From the NCBI RefSeq assembly GCF_001429725.1, contig NZ_LMHV01000014.1, forward strand, positions 1 through 45,573: a stretch of 45,573 bases of DNA, in the 5' to 3' direction. Source of the stretch: Rhizobium sp. Root708. GTDB lineage: Bacteria; Pseudomonadota; Alphaproteobacteria; Rhizobiales; Rhizobiaceae. The position numbers and the translations under genes were made by a program. The notes beneath the pieces were generated by a model. It was given only the letters and a program-made list of their open reading frames with translations, ran no database searches and was not told where the DNA came from. Below, piece after piece: positions 1 to 8,662 of this stretch. How positions within the stretch are numbered: the first letter of the stretch is position 1; each line of letters starts with the position of its first letter.

Positions 1-244
1 CGGCGCGACGGCACACTATGTCACCGCCGACCTCGACGAAGGTCCGATCATCGAGCAGGACACGGCCCGCATCACGCATGCGCAGAGCGCCGACGACTAT
101 GTCTCGATCGGCCGCGATGTCGAAAGCCAGGTGCTGGCGCGCGCCATCCATGCCCATATCCACCGCCGCGCCTTCCTGAACGGCAACCGCACCGTCGTCT
201 TCCCGGCAAGCCCGGGAAGCTATGCATCCGAGCGGATGGGGTGA
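1..244 (+). CDS. purU: Formyltetrahydrofolate deformylase, C-terminal part (5' end outside window)
   Basis: The reading frame is open from base 2 and ends at the TGA at 242-244, giving about 80 residues. It contains GATAHYVTADLDEGPIIEQD and a stretch around LARAIHAHIHRRAFLNGNRTV, which are characteristic of the C-terminal formyltransferase-like domain of PurU. PurU hydrolyses 10-formyltetrahydrofolate to formate and tetrahydrofolate in the cytoplasm, balancing the one-carbon pool. The N-terminal ACT domain and active-site region lie upstream of the window. The gene ends 73 bp before the next start on the same strand. Identification is firm for the visible part. Confidence 0.9.
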   Translation, partial: GATAHYVTADLDEGPIIEQDTARITHAQSADDYVSIGRDVESQVLARAIHAHIHRRAFLNGNRTVVFPASPGSYASERMG

Positions 245-317
245 CCGGTGGCTCAGTCCGCCGCCTCCGGAACAGACAATTGCGATAACAGCCTTCTATC
301 TGATTGGAGAACCAGAC

Positions 318-1154
318 GTGAGTGAACAGATCAAATTCGCGCTCAACCACATAACCGCTCCGGCGCTGGACAGCCGCCAGTTTGTGGACCTTGCGGCGCG
401 GCTCGGATGCATGGGCGTCGAACTTCGAAACGACCTTGCTGACAAGGAACTGACCAGCCGCCCGTTTTTCGACGGGGCCCGGCCGGCTGAAGTCGGCGAG
501 TACGCGCGCGCGAAGGGCATTCGGCTGCTGGGGCTATCTGAAGTCTATGGCTTCAACCGTTGGTCGGATGCCATGCGGGAGAAAGTCAAACTATTGATCT
601 CGCAGGCAAAGGAGAGTGGGGCGGAGACTATCAGTCTCATTCCGAGCAATGACGGCGTGGAGGAACCAAAAAAAGAGCGTCTTGCCGGCCTTCGCAATGC
701 CCTTGCTGCGATCCTGCCAATGCTGGAAAAGCAAGACCTTGTGGGTCTCGTGGAGCCTTTGGGGTTCACCACCTCCTCGCTCAGGCTGAAGGGAGAGGCG
801 GTCGATGCGTTCGAGGCAGTTGGAGGCAAAGATCACTTCCGTCTCGTCCACGATACGTTCCATCATCATCTTGCCGGTGAGACGGAGTTTTTCCCGGAGT
901 GGACGGGCATCGTTCACATCTCCGGCGTCGTTGACGCCGGCTTGCGGCCGGAAGAGATGCAGGACAAGCACCGTATTCTGGTGAACGAGGCTGACCGCCT
1001 GGGAAATATCGAGCAGATCAAGCACCTGAATGCCGTCGGCTATCGGGGCGCATACTCCTTTGAACTGTTCTCTCCCTTGGTCCACGTCGACCCGAATATC
1101 GAGGCCGGTCTGCGCGCAAGCATGGATACCATCACGGCCGCGCTCGCGAACTGA
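318..1154 (+). CDS. IolI-like 2-keto-myo-inositol (inosose) isomerase, TIM barrel
   Basis: This 278-residue protein belongs to the xylose-isomerase-like / AP-endonuclease-2 TIM-barrel family. Its length and layout match Bacillus IolI, which interconverts inososes in inositol catabolism. Candidate metal ligands fall at E146 (LVEPLGF), D179 (LVHDTFHHH), H200 (IVHISG) and E249 (SFELFSP), close to the IolI positions. I chose the GTG at 318 because GGAGA at 306-310 lies 7 nt upstream and the protein then begins directly with the first barrel strand; an in-frame ATG at 222 would add an unrelated tail overlapping purU. The exact substrate (inosose or another keto-sugar) is inferred from family resemblance. 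Confidence 0.75.
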   Translation: MSEQIKFALNHITAPALDSRQFVDLAARLGCMGVELRNDLADKELTSRPFFDGARPAEVGEYARAKGIRLLGLSEVYGFNRWSDAMREKVKLLISQAKESGAETISLIPSNDGVEEPKKERLAGLRNALAAILPMLEKQDLVGLVEPLGFTTSSLRLKGEAVDAFEAVGGKDHFRLVHDTFHHHLAGETEFFPEWTGIVHISGVVDAGLRPEEMQDKHRILVNEADRLGNIEQIKHLNAVGYRGAYSFELFSPLVHVDPNIEAGLRASMDTITAALAN

Positions 1155-1229
1155 GACCACGCTCAGACGTGCCATACTTTGACCGGCTCCGGGCGAACAC
1201 ACCTGGGGCCGGCTTGCCAATGTCAAAAA

Positions 1230-1250
1230 ACATGATATTTGAAGTCATGT
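1230..1250. promoter_or_regulatory. TGA-N9-TCA iron-responsive (IRO/RirA-type) box
   Basis: A perfect inverted repeat ACATGA-N9-TCATGT lies about 90 bp upstream of the AraC-family gene. Its core TGA-N9-TCA matches the iron-responsive operator bound by RirA in rhizobia (established knowledge). The downstream gene borders a siderophore receptor and transporter, so iron repression of this regulator is a plausible reading. Binding itself is inferred. Confidence 0.6.
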
Positions 1251-1340
1251 TATGTTCGGCGCTTTCCGTAACGACCGGGATCGTCGCTCTCCACTGCCGT
1301 TTTGCTCGCGTGCGCGAGCTGGCAAGGATGGATCGGTAGA

Positions 1341-2234
1341 GTGAAGTTTTGGCATTCCATGAAGTGGCGCACCGAAGGCATCCGGGTGGTGGCGCCGGTC
1401 AAATGGCGCCAGTTCGATGGTCTCGTCAGCGCCTATTGGGAGGCGGAGAGCCAGGCCGGTGCCACCGGCTACTACCTTGCGGATGATCCGCGCATCATGG
1501 TGTTCTTCAGTGATGTCTCGTCGCAGGTTCGGATATCCAACCGGAACGGCGATTTCCTCCAGCACCATCGGCCAATGATGCGGGCAGTCTATGTTCCGCC
1601 CGGTGTGCCCATGTGGACAACAAGCAGCGCCACACACCGCTTTTCGCATCTCAATCTGCATCTGCATAAGGACAAGCTGCTCAAGTATCTCGCCCCGGCT
1701 GTTGGCGCGTCCGCGGCCGTGACGGCGCTCCGCCGATCCGTCGAGATTCAGGCTACCGGTGCGATCGAGACCTTGGCCCGCCTCGTCGTCGATGAGGTTT
1801 CGAAGCCTTCGAAACATGAGATCTATGGCGAGAGCCTTGTTGGCAGCATCGTTGCCAGCCTGCTGGATATTTCCGCGACGGGCTCAGAGCAAGCGAACGC
1901 AAGGCTCACTCAGGCGCAGATGAACAAGCTGATGGCTCGTTTCGATGGGCTGACCGATCGCCGCTTTACCGTCGCCGAGATGGCCGAGACGGTTGGCCTC
2001 TCCGAAAGCTGGTTCTCCAACGTCTTCAGGCAGACGACCGGCAAGACGCCGCTGCAATGGCAATTGGGGAAACGTATCGAACACGCCAAAACGCTGCTGC
2101 TCGAAAGCGAATTGTCCGTGGCCGACGTCGCCGCACAGCTTGGTTTCTCAGACCAGGCGCATCTTACCAAGGTCTTCCGCCAAATCGCCGGCGACACGCC
2201 AGCCGCCTGGCGGCGGTTGCAGCAGACGCGCTAG
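1341..2234 (+). CDS. AraC-family transcriptional regulator of the siderophore locus
   Basis: The protein has about 297 residues with a C-terminal AraC/XylS double helix-turn-helix over roughly its last 95 residues (RFTVAEMAETVGLSESWFS, then SVADVAAQLGFSDQAHLTKV and FRQIAGDTPAAWRR). The N-terminal two thirds is a cupin-like ligand-sensing region. GTG at 1341 is preferred because AAGGATGG lies about 9 nt upstream; TTG 1302 or ATG 1359 are alternatives. It converges on the TonB-dependent receptor gene. Such regulators next to siderophore receptors, for example RhrA in Sinorhizobium, activate uptake genes in response to the ferric siderophore. The iron-box palindrome at 1230-1250 suggests iron repression. 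Its role as activator of this locus is inferred from position. Confidence 0.85.
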   Translation: MKFWHSMKWRTEGIRVVAPVKWRQFDGLVSAYWEAESQAGATGYYLADDPRIMVFFSDVSSQVRISNRNGDFLQHHRPMMRAVYVPPGVPMWTTSSATHRFSHLNLHLHKDKLLKYLAPAVGASAAVTALRRSVEIQATGAIETLARLVVDEVSKPSKHEIYGESLVGSIVASLLDISATGSEQANARLTQAQMNKLMARFDGLTDRRFTVAEMAETVGLSESWFSNVFRQTTGKTPLQWQLGKRIEHAKTLLLESELSVADVAAQLGFSDQAHLTKVFRQIAGDTPAAWRRLQQTR

Positions 2235-2245
2235 CCGCTGGATGT

Positions 2246-2273
2246 CCGCCCACCCGGAAGCGAGAGTGGGCGG
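2246..2273. terminator. Bidirectional hairpin between convergent genes
   Basis: CCGCCCAC (2246-2253) pairs with GTGGGCGG (2266-2273) across a 12-nt loop, followed by a T-rich stretch. It occupies almost the whole 48-bp gap between the convergent AraC regulator and receptor genes, a typical place for a shared terminator. Confidence 0.6.
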
Positions 2274-2282
2274 GTCGTTCGT

Positions 2283-4424
2283 TTACCAGGTCTGGCGAAG
2301 CGTTGCGTAAATCGCCCGGCCGGGATTGTAGAAATCCGCCCCGAAGCCACCGTATGCCACATGCTTCTCGTCGAACAGATTGCTGACATTCAGCTGGAAG
2401 GTGGTGTTTTCCTGAATCTTGTAGTTGAAGGACGCGTCGAACACGACATTACCTTTCGACTTCGAGGTGTTGGCGTCGCTCATGTAGTACGAGCCGGTAT
2501 AACGGCTGCCGAGCCCGAAGGTCATGTCTCCCCGCGGTCCGTTGCCTTCCAGCGTGTAGGTAACCCAGGCGGACGCAAAGTGCGTCGGCACCAAAGCCAG
2601 TCGCTTGCCTTCGTTGCCGCCTGTCCCGTTCTCGACGATCTTCGAGTCGATATAGGAATAAGCAGCAATGACGTTGACGTTGTTCGTAACCTCTGCCTTG
2701 GCTTCAAGGTCGACACCGCGATTGCGGACCTTTCCGACGGTTGACTGCAGCAGCGTTGTGGAATCCGTGACCGTAATGTTTTCCTTTGTCAGGTCATAGA
2801 CCGCGGCGCTGAAGATCGCCGGGAAGTCGGTGGGCGCATATTTGACGCCGATTTCGTATTGCTTGCCTGTCTCCGGCGCCGTGCCGATCTGTGGTGGTGC
2901 TGCGGACTCCGCGTAGCTCGCATAGGCGGAAAACTCGTCGGTGAGCTTGTAGGTCAGGCCGAAGCGCTTGGTGAACTCGCTGAAGTCGCCGGACTTCGCG
3001 GTGTTGTCGAGCTTGTTTGCCTCGTCGAGATCCAGCCAATCGTTTCGCAGGCCGACAGTCGCGATCAGCTTGTCGAAGAAGGTCAGCTCTTCCTGCAGGT
3101 AGATCGCCTTCGTCTTCTGATCATTTCGCGTATTGGCATAGATCGGTACGGACGTCGGGGCGCCCGTATAAACCGGATTTGTCCAGTCGATCCCCGGTGC
3201 GCCGCCCCAATAGCTGGCGCTGTCCTTGCTGTAGTCGTTGTACTCCAGGCCGAGCAGTGTGCGGTTGTCGATGTCCTCGAAACTCGCATCATACTGCAGG
3301 TGCGTGTCGACGATGAACTGCTCGTCCGAACTGTCGTTGGCGAAGTAGGCGCGATCCGCGATCGTCGAACCGCTCGTCGGCGTGGCCGAGATATAGGCGT
3401 AACCGAAGTTCGACCGTGACTTGCTGTAGCGCGCGTTCGCGTTGAAGGTCAGACCGTCGCCGAAATCATGGTCGAACAGGATATTGACGGCATTGCGGTT
3501 TATGTCGCGGTAGTTGAAATCCGGCTCGCCGAAGAACCTGCTTCTTGAAAAATTCGATCCGACGGGATGGCCGCCACTGCCGGGTACGCCGTCACGATCA
3601 AGATGGTCGAAAATCACCGACAGATTGGTGTCGCCGCTCGGACGCCAGGTCACGCCTCCCGTGATGAAATTCTCGTCGTTCTGGGAGTAGTCGTATTCGT
3701 CGTCGGATCTCTGGAACTTGCCGGTGATGCGGTAGGACAGCGTATCGTCGGCCGTGATGTTGTCGCCGAAGTCAAAGCCGGTTTCACCGTGGCTGTAGGA
3801 ACCGCCTGTCGCATAGACCTCGCCGAAGCGCTCGCTCTTCGGACGCTTGGTCACGTAATTCACCGATCCGCCCGGATCTGAAGCGCCAAAGCCTGACGAG
3901 TTCGCCCCCTTGAGGACCTCGACGCGCTCATAGGCGTATGGCTCCTCGCGCAGGCCGCCGAACGGGCTGCCGATAAGCAGACCATCACGGTACATGTTGG
4001 CGTCGAAGCCCCGGATCTTGAAATAATCGAAGCGGTCGTCCGAGCCATAAAAATCGGTCGTGACACCGGAAGTGTACTGCAAGACCTGCTCGACGTTCTG
4101 CGCGCCGCGCTCCTCGATCTCCTTGGAGGTGATGACCGAGACGGAAGCCGGGATATCGAGAATGTCGGTCGCCATCGCGCCGCCAGCGGTAGTCTTCCTG
4201 GCAACGATCGATTTGGAATCATTTTCCAGGTCGAGACCGATGCCCACACCTTGGAGGACGATAGGCGAGAGCGTCGTTTCGGAACCCGAGGTGCCGGCAT
4301 CCTCGCCGTAGGAGAAAGTCGGCATGAAAGCGATGAGTGCCGTGCACCCAAGAAGGGACATCTTGCGAGAGCGGTGACGGCTTCCCGTCAGGCGACCGGC
4401 TATTCTTTCAATGTGCATATTCAA
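2283..4424 (-). CDS. TonB-dependent siderophore receptor (FhuA/FoxA-type)
   Basis: This 713-residue outer-membrane receptor starts with a signal peptide (basic MNMHIERIAGRLTGSRHRSR, hydrophobic stretch, cleavage near FSYGEDA). A TonB-box-like LSPIVL follows near residue 53, then the plug domain (SVSVITSKEIEERG through KGANSSGFGASDPGGSVNYVTKRPK) and a 22-strand-type barrel. The conserved end NVSNLFDEKHVAYGG leads to a terminal aromatic residue (RQTW). The plug and the TonB siderophore-receptor architecture are those of ferric hydroxamate receptors, but the specific siderophore cannot be read. Cytoplasmic-membrane ABC components are encoded divergently at 4739-8662, completing an uptake system. 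Regulation probably acts through the 314-bp divergent intergenic region. Confidence 0.92.
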   Translation of the reverse strand: MNMHIERIAGRLTGSRHRSRKMSLLGCTALIAFMPTFSYGEDAGTSGSETTLSPIVLQGVGIGLDLENDSKSIVARKTTAGGAMATDILDIPASVSVITSKEIEERGAQNVEQVLQYTSGVTTDFYGSDDRFDYFKIRGFDANMYRDGLLIGSPFGGLREEPYAYERVEVLKGANSSGFGASDPGGSVNYVTKRPKSERFGEVYATGGSYSHGETGFDFGDNITADDTLSYRITGKFQRSDDEYDYSQNDENFITGGVTWRPSGDTNLSVIFDHLDRDGVPGSGGHPVGSNFSRSRFFGEPDFNYRDINRNAVNILFDHDFGDGLTFNANARYSKSRSNFGYAYISATPTSGSTIADRAYFANDSSDEQFIVDTHLQYDASFEDIDNRTLLGLEYNDYSKDSASYWGGAPGIDWTNPVYTGAPTSVPIYANTRNDQKTKAIYLQEELTFFDKLIATVGLRNDWLDLDEANKLDNTAKSGDFSEFTKRFGLTYKLTDEFSAYASYAESAAPPQIGTAPETGKQYEIGVKYAPTDFPAIFSAAVYDLTKENITVTDSTTLLQSTVGKVRNRGVDLEAKAEVTNNVNVIAAYSYIDSKIVENGTGGNEGKRLALVPTHFASAWVTYTLEGNGPRGDMTFGLGSRYTGSYYMSDANTSKSKGNVVFDASFNYKIQENTTFQLNVSNLFDEKHVAYGGFGADFYNPGRAIYATLRQTW

Positions 4425-4738
4425 GTTCCAAAAATCCTAAGGTCACAACTGGCCTTCGCGACCGCACGTCAGTGTAGGCTGGGGTCGGACAACGAGGAGG
4501 CACTGCGCCGAAACCACGAGCCTGATTTTCTCGGCCCGTATTCGTCGCGGTTCTTCCCCTTGCGAACCCGAATGGCCATTAACTGGAGAATGTTTGTCCA
4601 GTATTGTAACTTTCTCCATTTTTGTAGGAACCGACGGGAAACTGACCTCGCTTTTCAACAAGCGCAGGGCAGGCTGTTGACGCGATCGTCTGAACCTGAG
4701 ACTGGAAGTCCACTTAAATGGCAGGCGGAGTTGACGCA
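4425..4738. promoter_or_regulatory. Divergent intergenic region of the siderophore locus with inverted repeats
   Basis: This 314-bp gap separates the receptor start (minus) from the binding-protein start (plus) and has no convincing gene. TGGAGAATGTT at 4584-4594 and its near-complement AACTTTCTCCA at 4608-4618 form an inverted repeat with one mismatch and a 13-nt spacer. Overlapping it, ACTGGA-N9-TCCAGT at 4582-4602 is a second inverted repeat. TGA-N9-TCA at 4643-4657 matches the rhizobial iron-box core, though with poor flanking symmetry. The paired repeats are candidate sites for the adjacent AraC regulator. Confidence 0.5.
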
Positions 4739-5740
4739 ATGCATCGGTTGAACCTTCTCGCGCGATTGATCGCGATATGCACGTGGCTGCTCGTCCCTGC
4801 TTACGCCTGGGCGGACACGTCCTATCCTGTCGTCATCAAGCATGCGTTCGGAACGACCGTTATCGCCAAGAAACCCGAGCGTGTCGCAACGGTCGCCTGG
4901 GCCAATCATGAAGTGCCGCTGGCGTTGGGCATCGTCCCTGTCGGCTTCGCCGCAGCCAATTTCGGCGACGACGACAGCGATGGTCTCCTGCCGTGGGTCG
5001 CGGATCGCCTGAAAGAACTCCATGCCGACAAGCCTGTCCTGTTCGATGAAGGGGACGGGATCGATTTCGAGGCGGTGGCAGCCACGCACCCCGACGTCAT
5101 TCTGGCCGCCTATTCGGGGCTCAGCCAGTCGGACTACGACACGTTGAGCCAGATCGCCCCTGTTGTTGCCTATCCGGAAGCACCATGGTCCACCGATTGG
5201 CGCGAGATGATCCGCCTCGACAGCGCCGGAATGGGCATGGCCGCCGAGGGAGAAGCTCTCATCAAGAAGATCGAGAGCGAGATTGCCCAGACAGTGGCCA
5301 GCTATCCGGAATTGCACGGCAAGTCCGCGATGTTCTTGACGCACCTCAACGCGAGCGACTTGAGCACGGTCAATTTCTACACGATGAATGACACACGCGT
5401 GAAATTCTTCGCCGATCTCGGACTTACCGCTCCGAAGAGCATCGTCGCTGCGTCGGCGCCCGGGAAGTTCGCGGGTTCCATCAGCGCGGAACGCATCGAT
5501 TCCTTCGATGATGCCGATATCGTCGTCACCTATGGAAATGAACAGCTTCTCGAAGCGCTCGAGAAAAATCCGCTGATGGCAAGGATGCCGGCTGTCGGCA
5601 AGGGTGCGCTTGTCACGCTCGGTCCCAATCCTGTCGGCACGGCCGCCAATCCGACGCCGCTGTCGATCTCCTGGGTCTTGAAGGATTATGTGGCCTTGCT
5701 TGCAGACGCGGCAAGAAAGTCTCCAAGCAAATCTCAATGA
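4739..5740 (+). CDS. Iron-siderophore ABC transporter, periplasmic binding protein
   Basis: The protein (333 residues from ATG 4739) has a signal peptide (MHRLNLLARLIAICTWLLVP, cleavage near AYAWA-DT) followed by a FecB/FhuD-type fold: KHAFGTTVIAKKPERVATVAW in the first lobe and DDADIVVTYGNEQLLEAL in the second. It would capture the ferric siderophore after passage through the receptor and deliver it to the permeases. ATG 4739 has GGCGGAG 8 nt upstream; in-frame ATG 4718 with GGAAG 9 nt upstream is equally possible and would add seven residues. The stop overlaps the next start by ATGA. Family assignment is firm; the ligand is not determined. Confidence 0.88.
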   Translation: MHRLNLLARLIAICTWLLVPAYAWADTSYPVVIKHAFGTTVIAKKPERVATVAWANHEVPLALGIVPVGFAAANFGDDDSDGLLPWVADRLKELHADKPVLFDEGDGIDFEAVAATHPDVILAAYSGLSQSDYDTLSQIAPVVAYPEAPWSTDWREMIRLDSAGMGMAAEGEALIKKIESEIAQTVASYPELHGKSAMFLTHLNASDLSTVNFYTMNDTRVKFFADLGLTAPKSIVAASAPGKFAGSISAERIDSFDDADIVVTYGNEQLLEALEKNPLMARMPAVGKGALVTLGPNPVGTAANPTPLSISWVLKDYVALLADAARKSPSKSQ

Positions 5741-6780
5741 CCGTTCGTGACAGAAAGACGTCCCGCAAGGCGGGACTTGCCGGCCGGAGCAACCCGGCTC
5801 GCGGTTTTTGGCTGCTTGGCTTGATCGCGTTGCTTGCTTGCCTGTGCGCGCTTTCAGTGACGGTCGGTACACGCGACGTCAGCTGGTCTGATATCGGCGC
5901 GGCACTGAACGGTCACGTCGATAACATCGGCCAGGCCGCGGTTGCGGTGCGAATACCACGGACGTTGCTTGCCATTCTTGCCGGCGCTGCGCTTGGGCTC
6001 GCAGGAGCAATCATGCAGGGCGTGACCCGCAATCCTCTCGCCGATCCGGGAATTCTCGGCGTCAACATGGGGGCATCGCTCGCGGTGGTCGTCGGCGTCG
6101 CCTGGTTCGGCATCACATCCGCCGAAGCCTATATCTGGTCTGCGATTGTAGGGGCCGGCGGTGCTGCCGTCTTCGTTTACACGATCGGATCGTTGGGGCG
6201 CGGCGGCGCGACACCGTTGAAACTTGCGCTTTCCGGAACAGCGACATCCGTGGCCTTTGCCTCGATGGTTGTCGCTGTCGTGTTGCCGCGCAACGATATT
6301 GCCGGCGGCATCCGCTCCTGGCAGATCGGAGGTGTAGGGGGAGCGACCTTCGAGCGGATCATGCCGGTCCTTCCGTTTCTCGCCGTGGGCTTTGCCATCA
6401 GTCTCCTGTCGGCCCGAAAGCTGAACTCGCTGGCCCTCGGCGACGAATTGGCCGCGGGACTCGGTGAAAACGTGGCGTTGGCACGGGCGGTCGCATCGCT
6501 GGGCGCCATTCTTCTCTGCGGCGCGACTACAGCCGTCTGTGGCCCGATCGCCTTTCTCGGTCTTGTGGTGCCGCATCTGTGCCGCCTGCTTGTCGGCGTC
6601 GACCACCGCTGGCTCTTGCCGTTCTCGACGATCGGGGGCGCCGGTTTGTTGCTTGCCGCCGATATCGTGGGGCGGATCGTTGCGAGACCCGCCGAATTGG
6701 ACGTCGGCATCGTGACGGCCCTTCTCGGCGCACCTGTCTTCATTGCCATCGTCAGGCGACAGAGGGTGCGCGAGTTATGA
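5737..6780 (+). CDS. FecCD-family iron-siderophore ABC transporter permease 1
   Basis: This 347-residue membrane protein has the FecCD/BtuC pattern of about ten transmembrane segments. Hallmarks are RIPRTLLAILAGAALGLAGA, then NPLADPGILGVNMGASLAV, and the coupling region GPIAFLGLVVPHLCRLLVG. It forms a heterodimeric channel with the next gene product. The start overlaps the preceding stop (ATGA at 5737-5740), and its own stop overlaps the next start, indicating translational coupling. In some rhizobia the two hydroxamate permease halves are fused as FhuB; here they are separate, as in Fec/Fep-type systems. Confidence 0.93.
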   Translation: MTVRDRKTSRKAGLAGRSNPARGFWLLGLIALLACLCALSVTVGTRDVSWSDIGAALNGHVDNIGQAAVAVRIPRTLLAILAGAALGLAGAIMQGVTRNPLADPGILGVNMGASLAVVVGVAWFGITSAEAYIWSAIVGAGGAAVFVYTIGSLGRGGATPLKLALSGTATSVAFASMVVAVVLPRNDIAGGIRSWQIGGVGGATFERIMPVLPFLAVGFAISLLSARKLNSLALGDELAAGLGENVALARAVASLGAILLCGATTAVCGPIAFLGLVVPHLCRLLVGVDHRWLLPFSTIGGAGLLLAADIVGRIVARPAELDVGIVTALLGAPVFIAIVRRQRVREL

Positions 6781-7811
6781 TGGCCCGGTCTCTTGAGCGG
6801 ATCGTTGAGAATCGCCGCATCCGCAGGCGCAACCATTCCGCCGTTGTCGTCGTGCTGGTATCGCTTGTCGTTGCGGTTTTCGCGCTGACCTTGTCGCTCG
6901 GGCAATCGTTTACGCCGCTGCAGGATGTCATCCGGGTGCTGCTTGGCGAAAAAGTGGCGAGTGCATCCTTTACCGTCGGCCAGCTTCGATTGCCGCGCGC
7001 GGTCCTTTCGGTGCTAGCAGGCGCGAGCTTCGGGCTCGGCGGCGTGGCGTTCCAGATCATGCTGCGCAACCCGCTCGCCAGCCCCGATATCATCGGCATC
7101 AGTTCCGGCGCGAGTGCCGCGGCAGTGTTTGCCATCGTCGTCCTGTCGCTGAAGGGGGCCGCGGTCTCCGTCGTCGCCGTGGCCGCCGGGCTTGGGATTG
7201 CGCTGCTCGTCTATGGTCTGTCGTCTCGAAACGGCGTTGCCGGCACGCGTCTTATTCTCGTTGGCATCGGGGTTTCGGCGATGCTGGAAAGCGTCATCGC
7301 CTACATCCTTTCGCAAGCGCCGTCCTGGACGTTGCAGGAGGCGATGCGTTGGTTGACCGGTAGCGTAAACGGCGCCCAGCTCTCCCAGGCGGCCCCGCTG
7401 CTCCTGTCGCTGATCGTTTTTGGCGGCCTTCTCTTGAGCCGCGCCCGCGATCTGGAAGCGTTGCGTCTCGGAGACGATACGGCGGCGGCTCTTGGCGTTG
7501 GCGTTTCGCGTACGCGGATACTCATCATCGTCTCCGCGGTCGGGATGATCGCGTCCGCAACGGCGGTCACAGGTCCGATTGCCTTTGTCGCCTTTCTCTC
7601 CGGCCCGATAGCGGCACGCCTTGTCAAGAATAGCGGCTCGCTGCTTGTTCCCGCCGCGCTCGTCGGCGCGGCCCTCGCGCTCGGTGGCGACTATGTCGGG
7701 CAGTTCCTTTTGCCGAGCCGCTATCCCGTCGGCGTCGTGACCGGCGCGCTCGGCGCTCCTTACCTGATTTTCCTGATCGTCCGTGTCAACAGGAGCGGAG
7801 GCTCGCTATGA
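6777..7811 (+). CDS. FecCD-family iron-siderophore ABC transporter permease 2
   Basis: This 344-residue second permease half has LRLPRAVLSVLAGASFGLGG, NPLASPDIIGISSGASAAA, and the coupling helix region TGPIAFVAFLSGPIAARLVK. ATG 6777 is chosen because it overlaps the previous stop, keeps the operon's overlap pattern, and gives a basic N-terminus (ENRRIRRRNH) before the first membrane helix. A second ATG follows immediately at 6780. It pairs with the upstream permease to import the ferric siderophore across the inner membrane. The stop overlaps the ATPase start by four bases. Confidence 0.93.
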   Translation: MMARSLERIVENRRIRRRNHSAVVVVLVSLVVAVFALTLSLGQSFTPLQDVIRVLLGEKVASASFTVGQLRLPRAVLSVLAGASFGLGGVAFQIMLRNPLASPDIIGISSGASAAAVFAIVVLSLKGAAVSVVAVAAGLGIALLVYGLSSRNGVAGTRLILVGIGVSAMLESVIAYILSQAPSWTLQEAMRWLTGSVNGAQLSQAAPLLLSLIVFGGLLLSRARDLEALRLGDDTAAALGVGVSRTRILIIVSAVGMIASATAVTGPIAFVAFLSGPIAARLVKNSGSLLVPAALVGAALALGGDYVGQFLLPSRYPVGVVTGALGAPYLIFLIVRVNRSGGSL

Positions 7812-8662
7812 CAGTTCATTCCCTCGTCGCCAGCGGCCTGTCGGCAGGCTACGGAGAGACCGAGATCCTGCAGATGCTGGATTTCGCCGTTCCGCCCGGC
7901 AAGGTGACGGCGATCGTCGGCGCCAATGCCTGCGGGAAATCCACATTGCTGCGGACCATGTCGAGGCTGCTTGCGCCGCGTCAGGGGCAAGTCCTGCTCG
8001 ATGGCAAGTCGATCCATCGCACGCCGTCGCGGGAGCTTGCGCGGATACTGGGCCTTCTGCCGCAGTCGCCCATCGCGCCCGAGGGGATCACCGTCGCCGA
8101 TCTCGTCGGCCGGGGAAGGCACCCGCATCAGGGGCTGTTTTCACGCTGGACGCGAAAGGACGACGAGGCCGTCAATGCAGCGTTGACCGCGACCAAGACA
8201 TCCGAGCTGTCAGAGAGGCCTGTCGACGAGCTCTCCGGCGGGCAGCGCCAGCGCGTCTGGATCGCCATGGCCCTTGCCCAGCAGACGGAGCTTTTGCTGC
8301 TCGACGAGCCGACGACCTTTCTCGATATCAGCCATCAGGTCGAGGTGCTGGATCTGCTAACCGATCTCAATCATTCACGCGGCACAACCATTGTCATGGT
8401 GTTGCACGACCTCAATCTTGCGGCGCGCTACTGCGATCACCTTGTGGCGATGGCGGGAGGAAGAGTGCATGTATCCGGCACCCCGGAACAGGTCCTGACA
8501 GTCGAGAATGTGCGCGACGTTTTCGGCCTTGAGAGCCGCATCATCGTCGATCCGACCTCGGGCAGACCGATCATGCTTCCGATCGGCCGACACCGAATGG
8601 TGGAACACAATAATGGCTCGCAGCTCGCTACCAAGAGGAAAACCCATGACGACCGCTCATGA
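7808..8662 (+). CDS. Iron-siderophore ABC transporter ATP-binding protein (FepC/FhuC-type)
   Basis: This 284-residue ATPase has Walker A GANACGKST, signature LSGGQRQRVWIAMALAQ, Walker B LLLLDEPTTFLD and H-loop VLHDLNLAARYCDH, the pattern of FepC/FhuC proteins. The Walker A variant NAC instead of the usual NGS/NGC is slightly unusual but keeps GKST. It energises the two upstream permeases. It overlaps the previous stop by ATGA, and its 3' end overlaps the next gene by 17 bp. The last 30 or so residues are hydrophilic and beyond the conserved fold. Confidence 0.94.
   Translation: MTVHSLVASGLSAGYGETEILQMLDFAVPPGKVTAIVGANACGKSTLLRTMSRLLAPRQGQVLLDGKSIHRTPSRELARILGLLPQSPIAPEGITVADLVGRGRHPHQGLFSRWTRKDDEAVNAALTATKTSELSERPVDELSGGQRQRVWIAMALAQQTELLLLDEPTTFLDISHQVEVLDLLTDLNHSRGTTIVMVLHDLNLAARYCDHLVAMAGGRVHVSGTPEQVLTVENVRDVFGLESRIIVDPTSGRPIMLPIGRHRMVEHNNGSQLATKRKTHDDRS

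Noticed and set aside
591..1226. Open frame opposite the IolI-like gene
   Set aside because: No domain, no ribosome site and full overlap with a well-supported gene.
4655..5872. Long open frame on the minus strand opposite the binding-protein gene
   Set aside because: It is the antisense of a clear FecB/FhuD-type gene with signal peptide and operon overlap. Its translation is Arg/Asp-rich with no recognisable domain, a common result in high-GC DNA.
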